From: Massilia eburnea
Lineage (GTDB): Bacteria; Pseudomonadota; Gammaproteobacteria; Burkholderiales; Burkholderiaceae_D
Assembly (NCBI RefSeq): GCF_009720745.1
Contig: NZ_WNKX01000024.1
Coordinates: forward strand, 1 to 64,000
Direction of reading: 5' to 3'
Length of the DNA: 64,000 nucleotides
Shown one piece after another: positions 1 to 8,165 of this stretch. Position numbers and translations under genes: made by a program. Within the stretch, counting starts at the first letter, position 1; each line of letters opens with the position of its first letter. The notes under the pieces are model-generated. The model was given only the letters and a program-made list of their open reading frames with translations. It searched no databases and had not been told where the DNA came from.

Positions 1-75
1 GGCCAGCGGACTCCTCGACCATGCGCACCGCGCGCTCCATCACCTCTGGGGAAAACTTGGTAGATTTGCGTTTCA
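1..75 (-). CDS. IS3-family transposase OrfA, N-terminal fragment (runs off window)
   Basis: Read on the minus strand from the ATG at 75, the first 25 codons give MKRKSTKFSPEVMERAVRMV followed by EESAG. This is the usual start of the IS3-family OrfA helix-turn-helix protein, which binds the element ends and is fused to OrfB by programmed frameshifting. The rest lies outside the window, so intactness cannot be judged. The gene starts about 35 bp inside the probable IS end near 109, the normal layout for this family. Confidence 0.75.
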
Positions 76-109
76 TAAGCTCCATTCTCTCAAATGTTGG
101 AGCCTCCCA
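1..109. mobile_element. End of an IS3-family insertion sequence (partial)
   Basis: OrfA starts at 75 and reads out of the window. The bases from 94 to 109 (TGTTGGAGCCTCCCA on plus, ending in CA) look like the terminal inverted repeat. The other end is not in view, so the repeat cannot be confirmed. Sequence right of 109 changes at once to an IS21-type coding frame, which supports a junction here. Confidence 0.55.
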
Positions 110-360
110 GATTTCCGGTCCGGTTCACTGAGCCCTCCTATGCGGAGCGGCGATCAACTAGCGGACTGGATAAGTATTCGGTTCAGCTATCAGGCTGGCT
201 CAAGGCCGAAGCAAGTAAGCCTCGCAAGCAGCGACGCAATTTGAAGCAACTGCACCTGGAGCTAAAGGAGCTTGGGTACGAAGGATCATATGACCGCGTG
301 GCGGCGTTTGCCAGGCAGTGGAAGGCGGGTCAATCGGAATGGGTCAATTCGGCGAGCAAA
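110..360 (+). pseudogene. IS21-family IstA transposase, internal fragment
   Basis: The open frame across 94-402 contains PSYAERRSTSGLDKYSVQLS and then a GWLKAEASKPRKQRRNLKQL-type stretch, followed by LKELGYEGSYDRVAAFARQW. This matches the region of IstA between the N-terminal helix-turn-helix and the DDE catalytic core in IS21 elements. No start, catalytic core or IstB helper follows, and the similarity fades after about 350. It is a remnant broken on the left by the IS3 element and on the right by a deletion or junction. Confidence 0.7.
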
Positions 361-370
361 CGCACACTTT

Positions 371-943
371 ATGGCTATAGCGTTGGGAAAGATCGTGACT
401 GAGCTTTTCGGACGTCGACTACCATTGTTGGCGCGCGTGTCCTTGCCCCTGATTGTCGTTTTATTCGGGCTCTATTCGTTGCCGTTCAGTACACTTCGCA
501 AAGAAAATACCGGACCGATTGCAAATTTTGCTGATTGGAAAATTTCGGCAGACCATTTGGCTGTCTCTAAAGCCGCGATGCGTCTGAGCGATGGTGGCCG
601 GATTCTCGCGGCCGATGAAATCGCCGGCGTCATTTCCCGGTTCGAAAATCATCCGCGCTTAGTCAGCACACGAGGAATCTATCTGGACCTGACGAAACCC
701 TTTTTCGGGGAACAAGAATTCGCCGCCAGGTCTGCCTTGTACGGTTTTATCACAAACAATACCCTCCAGGATTTGGACAAGGTGCGTACCAGTCTCCGTG
801 AACTCGACGTTTCAGTCGTCGTCCTGTATCGCAATCTGGATAGCAAAGATCGCAGAGACTTGATGCTCGAAGAGCAATATCAATTACAAAGCGTTATAAA
901 CGGCTACTCCATATGGGTAAGGAACCAGCGAGAGCATAGTTAG
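371..943 (+). pseudogene. C-terminal remnant of a membrane protein (DUF6077-like)
   Basis: The frame opens at 272, but the first part continues IS21-derived DNA out of phase. From the ATG at 371 the product has one hydrophobic segment (about residues 16-38) and a soluble tail of about 150 residues. A family with many membrane helices and a C-terminal ILAxDEI...P.LV..R.IYL pattern (DUF6077-type) would fit, but I assign it only tentatively. A single helix in front of such a tail suggests that the N-terminal membrane part was lost when mobile elements landed. No convincing ribosome binding site is present. GC is lower than in the genes to the right. Confidence 0.45.
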
Positions 944-991
944 GTCGTCGGATTCCACTGACACCTCGGTGAGGTGCGCTAGAATGTTGTC

Positions 992-1480
992 ATGAGTGCA
1001 CCAACCCTCGACCCCGGCCAGATCGCCTTCATGCGCAGCGGCGTATCGATCAGCGTGGCCAGTTGCGACCGCAACGGCATGCCGCAGCTGGTGCGCGCCA
1101 TCGGCTGCCGCGTCAGCGACGACGGCCGCCGCGTCACCGTCTTCGTGCCGGAAAAGAAATCGCAGGCGGTGCAGCGCGATATCTTTGCCACCGGTGCCAT
1201 TGCGGTGGCCTTCACCCAGCCGTCGACCCACCGCACCATGCAGCTGAAAAGCCGCGATGCCCGGGTGTCGGCGCTGCAGCCGGACGATGTCCAGCTGGTC
1301 GAGGCCTACCGCGACGCCTTCGTAGCCGAGGTGGGCGCAATCGGCTTCCGCGAGGCGATGGTGCGCACGCTGCTTTCCTGCCTGCCGGAGGAGTTGGTCG
1401 CGCTGAGCTTCTGTCCCAGTGAAGCCTATAGCCAGACGCCCGGCCCCAACGCCGGCAAGAAGCTGGAGGCCGGGGAATGA
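992..1480 (+). CDS. Pyridoxamine 5'-phosphate oxidase-family protein (PPOX, split beta-barrel)
   Basis: A 162-residue cytosolic protein with the N-terminal half of a PPOX barrel (about residues 10-110: GMPQLVRAIGCRVSDDGRRV, then VPEKKSQAVQRDI). This family binds FMN, F420 or haem. It lacks the full PdxH residue set, so a PdxH role is unlikely. A TAGAAT -10-like hexamer lies at about 979. Its stop overlaps the next gene's start by 4 bp (ATGA), so the two PPOX genes are translationally coupled and probably act together. Confidence 0.8.
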   Translation: MSAPTLDPGQIAFMRSGVSISVASCDRNGMPQLVRAIGCRVSDDGRRVTVFVPEKKSQAVQRDIFATGAIAVAFTQPSTHRTMQLKSRDARVSALQPDDVQLVEAYRDAFVAEVGAIGFREAMVRTLLSCLPEELVALSFCPSEAYSQTPGPNAGKKLEAGE

Positions 1481-2811
1481 GCGCCATCATGCTCGACACC
1501 ATCCGCGAGTGTTTTGAGGGCGTGATCCCCGCAGTGCTCGGCACGGCCGACCTGGACGGCATGCCGAATGCCTCTTACCTCTCGCAGGTGCAATACATGG
1601 ACCGCGAACATATCGCGCTGTCCTACCAGTTCTTCAACAAGACGCGCGCCAACATCCTGGCCAACCCGAACGCGCGGCTGAAGGTCGTCAACCCGCATAC
1701 CGGAGCGCAGTACACGCTGGCGCTGCAATACCTGCGCACCGAAACCTCGGGCCAGCTGTTCGAAAGCATGAAGGCCAAGCTGGCCGGCCTTGCCTCGCAC
1801 GTGGGCATGGCCGGCGTATTCAGGTTGCTTGGCTCGGACGTGTTCCGCGTCACGGAAATCGTCTGCGTCGACCGCGACGTGGCGCCCCCTCCACCGCCGC
1901 CGCGCAATACGCTGGCCGCGCTGCGCCTGTGCTCCGAACGCTTGCTGGCCTGCCGTGACCTGGCGCAGTTGTTCGACGAAACCATGGCCTGCCTGGACGA
2001 GAAGCTGGGCATCAGCCATGCCATGCTGCTGCTGCACGATCCACAGGCGGGCTGCCTGTACACAGTGGCCAGCCATGGCTATGAACATTCGGGCGTAGGC
2101 TGGGAAATCCCGCTGGGGCAGGGCGTGATCGGCGTGGCGGCGCGCGAAGGCACGGCGATCCGCATCAGTCATATGACGGCCGAATATAGCTACAGCCGCG
2201 CGATCCGCCAGCAGGCGGAAGGCAGCGGCCTTGCGCAGTCCCTGCAGACCGAAATCCCGTTCCCCGGCTTGGCCGAATCGCGCAGCCAGCTGGCCGTGCC
2301 GATCCAGGGCTGCGAGCGCCTGCTCGGCGTGCTGTACGTGGAAAGCCCGCAGGACCTGCGCTTCACCTACGACGATGAAGACGCGCTGGTGACGCTGTGC
2401 GGTCAACTGGCGATGGCCATGCATATCATGCAGAACGTTCCTGCGCCCGAACCGGAACCGGAACTGGAGTCGGCGCCGGCTGTACAAGGGGCGCCTTTGG
2501 TGGTGCGCCATTTCGCCGATAACGACTGCGTTTTCTTCGGCAACGATTACATGATCAAGGGCGTGGCCGGCGCCGTATTGTGGGCGCTGCTGCAGGACTT
2601 TGTCGCGCATGGCAAGACCGCCTTCAGCAACCGCGAACTGCGGCTGGACCAGCGCGTGCGCCTGCCCGACGTCAGCGACAACCTGGAAGCGCGCCTGGTG
2701 CTGCTGGCGCGGCGCCTGTGCGAACGCGAGGCGCCTGTGCGCATTGAAAAGACGGGGCGCGGACATTTCCGCTTATGCGTCCAGCGTCCCTTGCAGTTGG
2801 CGGAAGCCTGA
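1477..2811 (+). CDS. PPOX domain - GAF domain - winged-helix-like fusion protein
   Basis: 444 residues in three blocks. Residues 1-135 are a PPOX-type flavin barrel (LGTADLDGMPNASYLSQVQY). Residues about 145-310 are a GAF sensor domain (FDETMACLDEKLGISHAMLL; GQGVIGVAAREGTAIRI; CERLLGVLYVESPQDLRF). Residues about 345-440 carry a compact tail (DDYMIKG-like start, SNRELRLDQRVRLPDVSDNL) resembling the winged-helix tails of some GAF regulators. No enzymatic output domain is seen, so it may sense a flavin or redox ligand and act by DNA or protein binding. A proline run (APPPPPPR) links the first two domains. Start overlaps the upstream stop. Confidence 0.75.
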   Translation: MSAIMLDTIRECFEGVIPAVLGTADLDGMPNASYLSQVQYMDREHIALSYQFFNKTRANILANPNARLKVVNPHTGAQYTLALQYLRTETSGQLFESMKAKLAGLASHVGMAGVFRLLGSDVFRVTEIVCVDRDVAPPPPPPRNTLAALRLCSERLLACRDLAQLFDETMACLDEKLGISHAMLLLHDPQAGCLYTVASHGYEHSGVGWEIPLGQGVIGVAAREGTAIRISHMTAEYSYSRAIRQQAEGSGLAQSLQTEIPFPGLAESRSQLAVPIQGCERLLGVLYVESPQDLRFTYDDEDALVTLCGQLAMAMHIMQNVPAPEPEPELESAPAVQGAPLVVRHFADNDCVFFGNDYMIKGVAGAVLWALLQDFVAHGKTAFSNRELRLDQRVRLPDVSDNLEARLVLLARRLCEREAPVRIEKTGRGHFRLCVQRPLQLAEA

Positions 2812-3498
2812 TTATGCCGCCAGTGCCGGCGGCGCAGCCAGCGCTGCATCCAGCTTGGCCGCATCGCGCTCGCTGATCAAGCTGCGCGCCATGGCCAGCA
2901 CACCTTCAAAAACCGGCGGCGGCATGCCGGCGCGCATGCCAAGCAGCATGCCTGCGCGTTCGGCCGGATTCAGCGCCGGGATCATCCAGCGCATGGTGGC
3001 CTGCATTTCCTCCGGCGGGATCACGGCCAGGATGCGTTCATGGATCGCATGCAGTTCCTCATCCGAATAGCAGGCCCACAGCACGGCATTGTGCTCGGTC
3101 TCCTCCAGGTTCATATGCACCAGGTTTTCGCCGACGAACACCGACAGCTGCAGGTGCAGGTGGTCCAAGTGCTGGAAGCGCGCGGCGCCGATGGCGCTGG
3201 CGCAGTGATCGCACAGTGCCAGCAGCTTGTCGATGGCCCAGTCGTGATGGTCGTGGTCGCCCTCCGCCACTTGCGCGGAGCCGCGTCGGCGCGCGTTCAT
3301 CGCGGGGTGCACGAAGTCGTGCTCATGCTGCAGGTGCTTGCGCATCATGGACAGCAGCTCGCGCACCTGCGCCAGCGCGCCCTGCAAGTCGTCGTTATCG
3401 GCCGCATCGGTGCGGGACAGGCGCGCTTGGGTATCGCTCATGAAGTTGCGCAGCGCCTTATGGATGCCGGCGTACATATTGATTCGTGGTTTGTTCAT
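2812..3498 (-). CDS. Hemerythrin / HHE-domain cation-binding protein
   Basis: 228 residues, four-helix hemerythrin fold in the first about 150. Iron-ligand candidates are spread in the usual order: H in YAGIHKALRNF, H-E in KHLQHEHDFVHP, H-H in GDHDHHDWAIDKL, H and E in ENLVHMNLEETEHNAVLW. The family binds a di-iron centre for O2, NO or iron handling. The last 70 residues are an extra helical tail. It lies tail to tail with the PPOX-GAF gene with no space. The 187-bp upstream region is AT-rich, with a CTTAA...TTAAG dyad near 3580-3597, a possible promoter region shared with the divergent sulfatase. Confidence 0.85.
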   Translation of the reverse strand: MNKPRINMYAGIHKALRNFMSDTQARLSRTDAADNDDLQGALAQVRELLSMMRKHLQHEHDFVHPAMNARRRGSAQVAEGDHDHHDWAIDKLLALCDHCASAIGAARFQHLDHLHLQLSVFVGENLVHMNLEETEHNAVLWACYSDEELHAIHERILAVIPPEEMQATMRWMIPALNPAERAGMLLGMRAGMPPPVFEGVLAMARSLISERDAAKLDAALAAPPALAA

Positions 3499-3685
3499 TT
3501 CATTTGTCCTCGGGTTGGTACGAAGACAATGGTAGGCATTAGGACATCAGCGCGTTCTTAAAAACTCCCTCAGCAAACCTTAAAAACTTCTTAAGTTATT
3601 CGGCGGCGCCTAATAATGGTATCTGAAACGATTCGTTCCTTGCGGTAAGGGTAGCTGCATATGATGCGGCGAAAGGAGAAACGAT

Positions 3686-5101
3686 ATGAGCGTTATCAAC
3701 CGCAAGCGCCGAGCCGTAGTCGGAGGCTTATCCACGCTGGCGCTGGCGCCTGCCGCAGTACTTGGCGCCGCCGCCGCGAAACCCGCTGCCCCGCCAAACA
3801 TCCTGTTCATCCTGGCCGACGACATGGGCTGGGGCGACCTTAGCGTGTACGGCCAGACCGAATACCGTACGCCGCACCTGGACAAACTGGCCAGGCAGGG
3901 CGTCCGCCTGACTCAGGCCTACTCCAACTCCGCTGTTTGCTCGGCCACGCGTTTCGGCCTGATCACGGGCCGCTACCAGTACCGCCTGCGCGGTGGACTG
4001 GAGGAGCCGATTTCCGGAACGGGCAATCACGGCTTGCCGCCCGAGCATCCGACGCTTCCGTCCTTGCTGAAGCAGGCCGGCTATAGCACCGCCTTGTTCG
4101 GCAAATGGCATTTGGGCTATCTGCCGGCTTTCGGCCCCCTGAAAAGCGGCTATGACAGTTTCTTCGGCAATTATGGCGGCGCCATCGACTACTTCACGCA
4201 CAAGCCGGGTGTCGGCCCGAACGTCAAGGAAGACCTGTACGAAGGCGAAGTGCCGGTCAGCCAGGTTGGCTATTACACTGACTTGCTCGGCGATCGTGCC
4301 GCCAATTACATCGGCAAGCAAGACCGCAGCAAACCATTCTTCCTGTCGCTGCATTACACCGCGCCGCACTGGCCATGGGAAGGGCCAAAGGATGAAGAAG
4401 TCTCACGCTCCATCAGCGCTATCTCCCACTACGATGGCGGCAACCTGGAAACCTATGGCCGCATGGTGGAAGCGCTGGACGCCTCGATTGGCCGTGTATT
4501 GGCAGCCCTGGAGCGGCGTGGCCTGGCCGAGAATACCATCGTCATTTTCACCAGCGATAATGGCGGTGAGCGCTTTTCGCGCACCTGGCCATTCAGCGGG
4601 CAAAAGTCCGAACTGCTGGAAGGCGGCATCCGCGTGCCCGGCCTGGTGCGCTGGCCGGCGCGCATCAAGCCCGGCCAGGTCAGCCAGCAGGTGGCCATCA
4701 GCATGGACTGGCTGCCCACGCTGCTGGCGGCGGCGGGCACCGCACCCGATCCGGCTTATCCGCCGGATGGCGCCAACCTGCTGCCGGTGTTGCTGGGCGA
4801 GCAGGGCGTGCAGCCGCGCAGCCTCTATTGGCGCTACAAGGCCAATGCGCAGCGAGCATTGCGCGACGGGGACTGGAAATACCTGAAAATCCGCGAGCAG
4901 GAATTCCTGTTCAACCTGGCCCTGGACCAGCGCGAACGCGCCAACCTTGCACAGCGCGAGCCGGAACGCCTGGCAGCCCTGCGCGCGCAGTGGGAGCGCT
5001 GGGATGCCGGGATGCTGCCGATCAGTGCCGATGTGCGCACGTACGGCGTCAGCGGCCGCGTGCAGGCCGATAAATACGGGCCAGAGTCAAACGGTAAGTA
5101 A
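3686..5101 (+). CDS. Exported sulfatase (arylsulfatase family)
   Basis: 471 residues. The N-terminus NRKRRAVVGGLSTLALAPAA is a twin-arginine-like signal. The metal site starts at PPNILFILADDMGWGDLSVY. The sulfatase signature is CSATR with Cys85, the residue oxidised to formylglycine by FGE-type maturases (C-x-A-x-R variant). GKWHLGY and FTSDNGGE further along complete the active-site set. It should hydrolyse sulfate esters in the periplasm; the substrate cannot be told. RBS AAAGGAGAAA precedes the ATG. The stop codon TAA (5099-5101) lies in a short duplicated copy of the tip of the long palindrome that follows. Confidence 0.9.
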   Translation: MSVINRKRRAVVGGLSTLALAPAAVLGAAAAKPAAPPNILFILADDMGWGDLSVYGQTEYRTPHLDKLARQGVRLTQAYSNSAVCSATRFGLITGRYQYRLRGGLEEPISGTGNHGLPPEHPTLPSLLKQAGYSTALFGKWHLGYLPAFGPLKSGYDSFFGNYGGAIDYFTHKPGVGPNVKEDLYEGEVPVSQVGYYTDLLGDRAANYIGKQDRSKPFFLSLHYTAPHWPWEGPKDEEVSRSISAISHYDGGNLETYGRMVEALDASIGRVLAALERRGLAENTIVIFTSDNGGERFSRTWPFSGQKSELLEGGIRVPGLVRWPARIKPGQVSQQVAISMDWLPTLLAAAGTAPDPAYPPDGANLLPVLLGEQGVQPRSLYWRYKANAQRALRDGDWKYLKIREQEFLFNLALDQRERANLAQREPERLAALRAQWERWDAGMLPISADVRTYGVSGRVQADKYGPESNGK

Positions 5102-5114
5102 AGTCGGGGTAAAT

Positions 5115-5197
5115 AAAGTCGGGGTCAGCTCTGGCAATCGGACATGAATTTCGCATCGCGAAATTCATGTCCGATTGCCAGAGCTGACCCCGACTTT
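5115..5197. repeat. 83-bp perfect palindrome, dispersed repeat copy 1, bidirectional terminator-like
   Basis: Two 40-bp arms match at every base around an ATC loop at 5155-5157. Outer arms read AAAGTCGGGGTCAGCTCTGG and its complement, ending in TTTT. The copy sits exactly between convergent genes and reaches the stop codon of the minus-strand gene (5197-5199). A partial tip copy (TAAAGTCGGGGT) lies just left at 5099-5110. The same element occurs at 29551-29635 with a different inner stem. It would form a very strong hairpin in transcripts from either side. Confidence 0.9.
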
Positions 5198-6168
5198 TAA
5201 GGTGAACGCTGCCGCGTTTTCAGGGTAGTGCCGTCGGGGCCGAACAGGAGGACGTGCTCGCCCATGCGCGGGCGGCCGTCGGGGCCGGGCTCGAGCGGGA
5301 CGGGCGGGGTGGACTGGTAGAGCCAGACTTCGCGTCCGCTGTCGAAGCGCCTGCTGAGCTGGGGCGGACCGAAGGCGGCCAGGGCTGCCTTGCGGTCGCG
5401 TGGGGCGGCGGGGCTGGCGGGCGGCGGGTCGTCCATGTATTCAAAGCTGAGCAGGGTGTCGTCCGGCCAGCTGCGGTCCCAGATCGGGGCGAAGTAGCTG
5501 CGGTCGAGCAACACCTGGCAATCGCAGTAGGGCATTTCGCTGGCGGGCGGATTGCCGGCGTACAGGTCGTGGAAGGGCAGGGTGGCGCGCCGTTCGCCAG
5601 CCTCCAGGGTGATGGAGAACAGTGGGCGTTCCGTGAAGAACATGTAATTGCCCTGTGGGTCGCTGCAGACTTTATCAGGGCTGCGCAGGTACTCATCCAG
5701 CCAGGCGAACAGGTGGGCGTTGTTGGAGACCAGTCCGGCCTCCATGCCGACCAGGCATTCCAGCCGCAGGTCGCCCAGGCGCCGCCTGCCTTCCGGTACG
5801 CCTGGGCTGCGCACCTCCGCGCGCCAAGTCATGGACAGCGTCTTGCGGTTGGCCAGCACGGCGGCATCTTCGCGCCACAGCTGCGCGTCGGCATCGAGGG
5901 TGAAGCTGTTGTCGGCGGCTATTGCCACCGGCTTGGCCGTGGTGTCGCCCACCACCTTCAGCTTGATGCCGCGCATGTCCGTGCCCGGCTGGCGGGGCAG
6001 GAGGCGGAAGCGCAGTGTCGCCTGCGGCGCCAGCGCGTGCTCGCGCCGGAATAACTCCACGCCTTGCAGCATCTTGCGGTACGATTTGTCCACCGGCGAG
6101 CGGGTGCTGGGGACTTCCACCGTGGGGACCGACAAGGCCGCGGCTAGCAGCAAAGCAGTTTTCCACAT
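5197..6168 (-). CDS. Exported protein of unknown function with BamE-like C-terminal motif
   Basis: 323 residues from the ATG giving MWKTALLLAAALSVPTVEVP, a signal peptide. An earlier in-frame ATG at 6186 sits directly against a GGAGG, so the exact start is open. The mature part is beta-rich, with a cysteine pair in YCDCQVLL near residue 235. Near the end, AAFGPPQLSRRFDSGREVWL resembles the short 'G-P-x-x-x-x-x-x-G-x-x-xW-Y' repeat of SmpA/BamE-type lipoproteins; this is a resemblance only. Divergent from the sensor kinase gene. I do not recognise the family. Confidence 0.7.
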   Translation of the reverse strand: MWKTALLLAAALSVPTVEVPSTRSPVDKSYRKMLQGVELFRREHALAPQATLRFRLLPRQPGTDMRGIKLKVVGDTTAKPVAIAADNSFTLDADAQLWREDAAVLANRKTLSMTWRAEVRSPGVPEGRRRLGDLRLECLVGMEAGLVSNNAHLFAWLDEYLRSPDKVCSDPQGNYMFFTERPLFSITLEAGERRATLPFHDLYAGNPPASEMPYCDCQVLLDRSYFAPIWDRSWPDDTLLSFEYMDDPPPASPAAPRDRKAALAAFGPPQLSRRFDSGREVWLYQSTPPVPLEPGPDGRPRMGEHVLLFGPDGTTLKTRQRSP

Positions 6169-6237
6169 AATTTCAGATTGTGGCATCCTCCTGTAATCAA
6201 TGCATCCAGAATGCGCCAGCAGTGCGCACATTTACTG

Positions 6238-8124
6238 ATGATCAATGACCCGCCTGTGCTTGAGAGTTTGTCTACCCGTTATGAACTTCTGGTGGCCAAC
6301 ATCAGCGACTATGCGATCTATATGTTGGACACAGGGGGCCGCATCAGCAGCTGGAACGCGGGCGCCCAGCGCTTTAACGGCATCAGTGAACGGGAGGCGC
6401 TCGGCACGCATTTTTCACGCTTCCATACGCCGGAAGACCGTGAGGCGGGCCTGCCGCAGCAGGCCCTGGCCACGGCTTTGCGCGAAGGCCGCTATGAGGC
6501 CGAGGTCTGGCGCGTGCGCAAGGACGGCACGCGTTTCTGGGCCAGCGTGGTGATCGACCCGATCTTCACACACGAAGGCGAGCATGTGGGCTTCGCCAAT
6601 ATCACGCGCGACATCACGGAGCGCAAGCAGGCGGAGGAAGCGCTGCGTGAAAGCGAGCAGCGTTTCCGCCTGCTGGTGCAGGGCGTGATCGATTATGCGA
6701 TCTACATGCTGTCGCCCGAGGGCCTGATTACCAACTGGAACCTGGGCGCCGAACGCATCAAGGGCTATGCGCCGGAGGAGGTGCTCGGCACCCATTACCG
6801 CCGCTTCTTCACGGAGCCGGACAGGGCCAGCGGCGTGCCGGAGCGGGCGCTGGAAATTGCTGCGCGCGAGGGGCGCTATGAGAGCGAGGGCTGGCGCGTG
6901 CGCAAGGATGGCACGCAATTCTGGGCCCATGCCGTGGTCGATGCGCTCTATGACGATGACGGCTCGCTGCTCGGCTTCGCCAAAGTCACCCGCGACAACA
7001 CCGAGCAGCGCAAGGCGCAGGAGTCGCTGGAGCAGGCGCGCGCAGCACTGTTCCAGGCGCAGAAAATGGAATCGATCGGCCAGCTCACGGGCGGCGTCGC
7101 GCACGACTTCAACAACCTGCTGGCGGTGGTCTCGAACGGCATCGATATCCTGCGTACCGCGCCGACGCAAGAGGCCAGTGCGCGCGTCCTGGACAGCATG
7201 CGGCGCGCGGTGGACCGCGGCGCCTCCCTGACGCAGCAGTTGCTGGCCTTCGCCCGCCAGCAGCCGCTGGCGCCCAGCGTGCATCAGTTGAACCGCCTGG
7301 TGAACGGCTTCGAGGGCGTGCTGCGGCGCGCGGCCGGGCCGCTGATGCGCTTCGAAATGGACCTCGATCCCCACCTGCGGCCGGCCTCGATCGACGAGGC
7401 GCGTTTCGAGGCTGCGCTATTGAACCTGGTGGTCAATGCACGTGACGCCATGCCGGAAGGCGGCACGCTGGAAGTCACCACGCGCAACGTCACCCTGGCA
7501 GAAAACCAGGCTGGGGCCCTGCCGGCAGGCGATTATGTGCGCGTGAGCGTGGCCGATACCGGCAGCGGCATGAGCGAAGAGGTGCGCCAGCGTGCCTTCG
7601 AGCCGTTTTACACCACCAAGGAAGTGGGCAAGGGCACTGGCCTGGGCTTGAGCCAGGTGTATGGCTTCATGGCCCAATCGGGAGGGGCCGTGACAATCGA
7701 TACCGAAATCGGCAAAGGCACCACGGTGAACCTGTACCTGCCGGCGCTGGAAGGAGCGTTGCCGGAAGTGCGCTCGATGCGCGGCGGGCGCGAAGAGCGG
7801 GTGCTGATCGTGGAGGACGATCCGCTGGTGATGGAATCGGCGCGCGAGCTCTTCCAGAGCATGGGCTACAGCACCGTGCACGCCAGCGACGCGGCCGATG
7901 CGCTGCGCACGCTGCAGCGCGATGGCGAATTCGACGTTCTGTTCAGCGACGTGATGATGCCGAACGGGATGTCGGGCCTGGACCTGGCGCGCGAAGTGCG
8001 CAAGGGCTACCCGGCCATCAAGATTATCCTGGCCTCCGGTTTCCCGCAGGCTGACGAAGAATTTTCCATCGTCGGCAAGCCTTACCGCCTGGCCGACCTG
8101 GCCCGCCAGCTGCGCATGGGCTGA
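6238..8124 (+). CDS. PAS-PAS hybrid sensor histidine kinase with C-terminal receiver
   Basis: 628 residues with no transmembrane segment, hence a cytosolic sensor. Two closely similar PAS domains (about 15-130 and 145-260, both starting with DYAIYML and carrying WRVRKDGTxFWA) point to an internal duplication. The HisKA box is GGVAHDFNNLLAV with His289. HATPase boxes follow (LNLVVNARDAMPEGG, ADTGSGM, GTGLGLSQVYGF). The receiver begins RVLIVEDDP, with Asp571 in SDVMMP and Lys in GKPYR. No output regulator lies beside it, so signals probably pass to an unlinked phosphotransfer protein. I chose the ATG at 6238 over 6178 because the PAS domain follows at once. Confidence 0.88.
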   Translation: MINDPPVLESLSTRYELLVANISDYAIYMLDTGGRISSWNAGAQRFNGISEREALGTHFSRFHTPEDREAGLPQQALATALREGRYEAEVWRVRKDGTRFWASVVIDPIFTHEGEHVGFANITRDITERKQAEEALRESEQRFRLLVQGVIDYAIYMLSPEGLITNWNLGAERIKGYAPEEVLGTHYRRFFTEPDRASGVPERALEIAAREGRYESEGWRVRKDGTQFWAHAVVDALYDDDGSLLGFAKVTRDNTEQRKAQESLEQARAALFQAQKMESIGQLTGGVAHDFNNLLAVVSNGIDILRTAPTQEASARVLDSMRRAVDRGASLTQQLLAFARQQPLAPSVHQLNRLVNGFEGVLRRAAGPLMRFEMDLDPHLRPASIDEARFEAALLNLVVNARDAMPEGGTLEVTTRNVTLAENQAGALPAGDYVRVSVADTGSGMSEEVRQRAFEPFYTTKEVGKGTGLGLSQVYGFMAQSGGAVTIDTEIGKGTTVNLYLPALEGALPEVRSMRGGREERVLIVEDDPLVMESARELFQSMGYSTVHASDAADALRTLQRDGEFDVLFSDVMMPNGMSGLDLAREVRKGYPAIKIILASGFPQADEEFSIVGKPYRLADLARQLRMG

Positions 8125-8165
8125 GGTACACTCTACGCCTTTACAGAAGCCGTAGGGGAGACACG

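Noticed and set aside
1426..2766. 446-residue minus-strand frame opposite the PPOX-GAF gene
   Set aside because: High-GC antisense shadow rich in Arg, His and Gln with no domain; the plus frame has clear PPOX and GAF blocks. Similar long shadows opposite other genes were dropped for the same reason.
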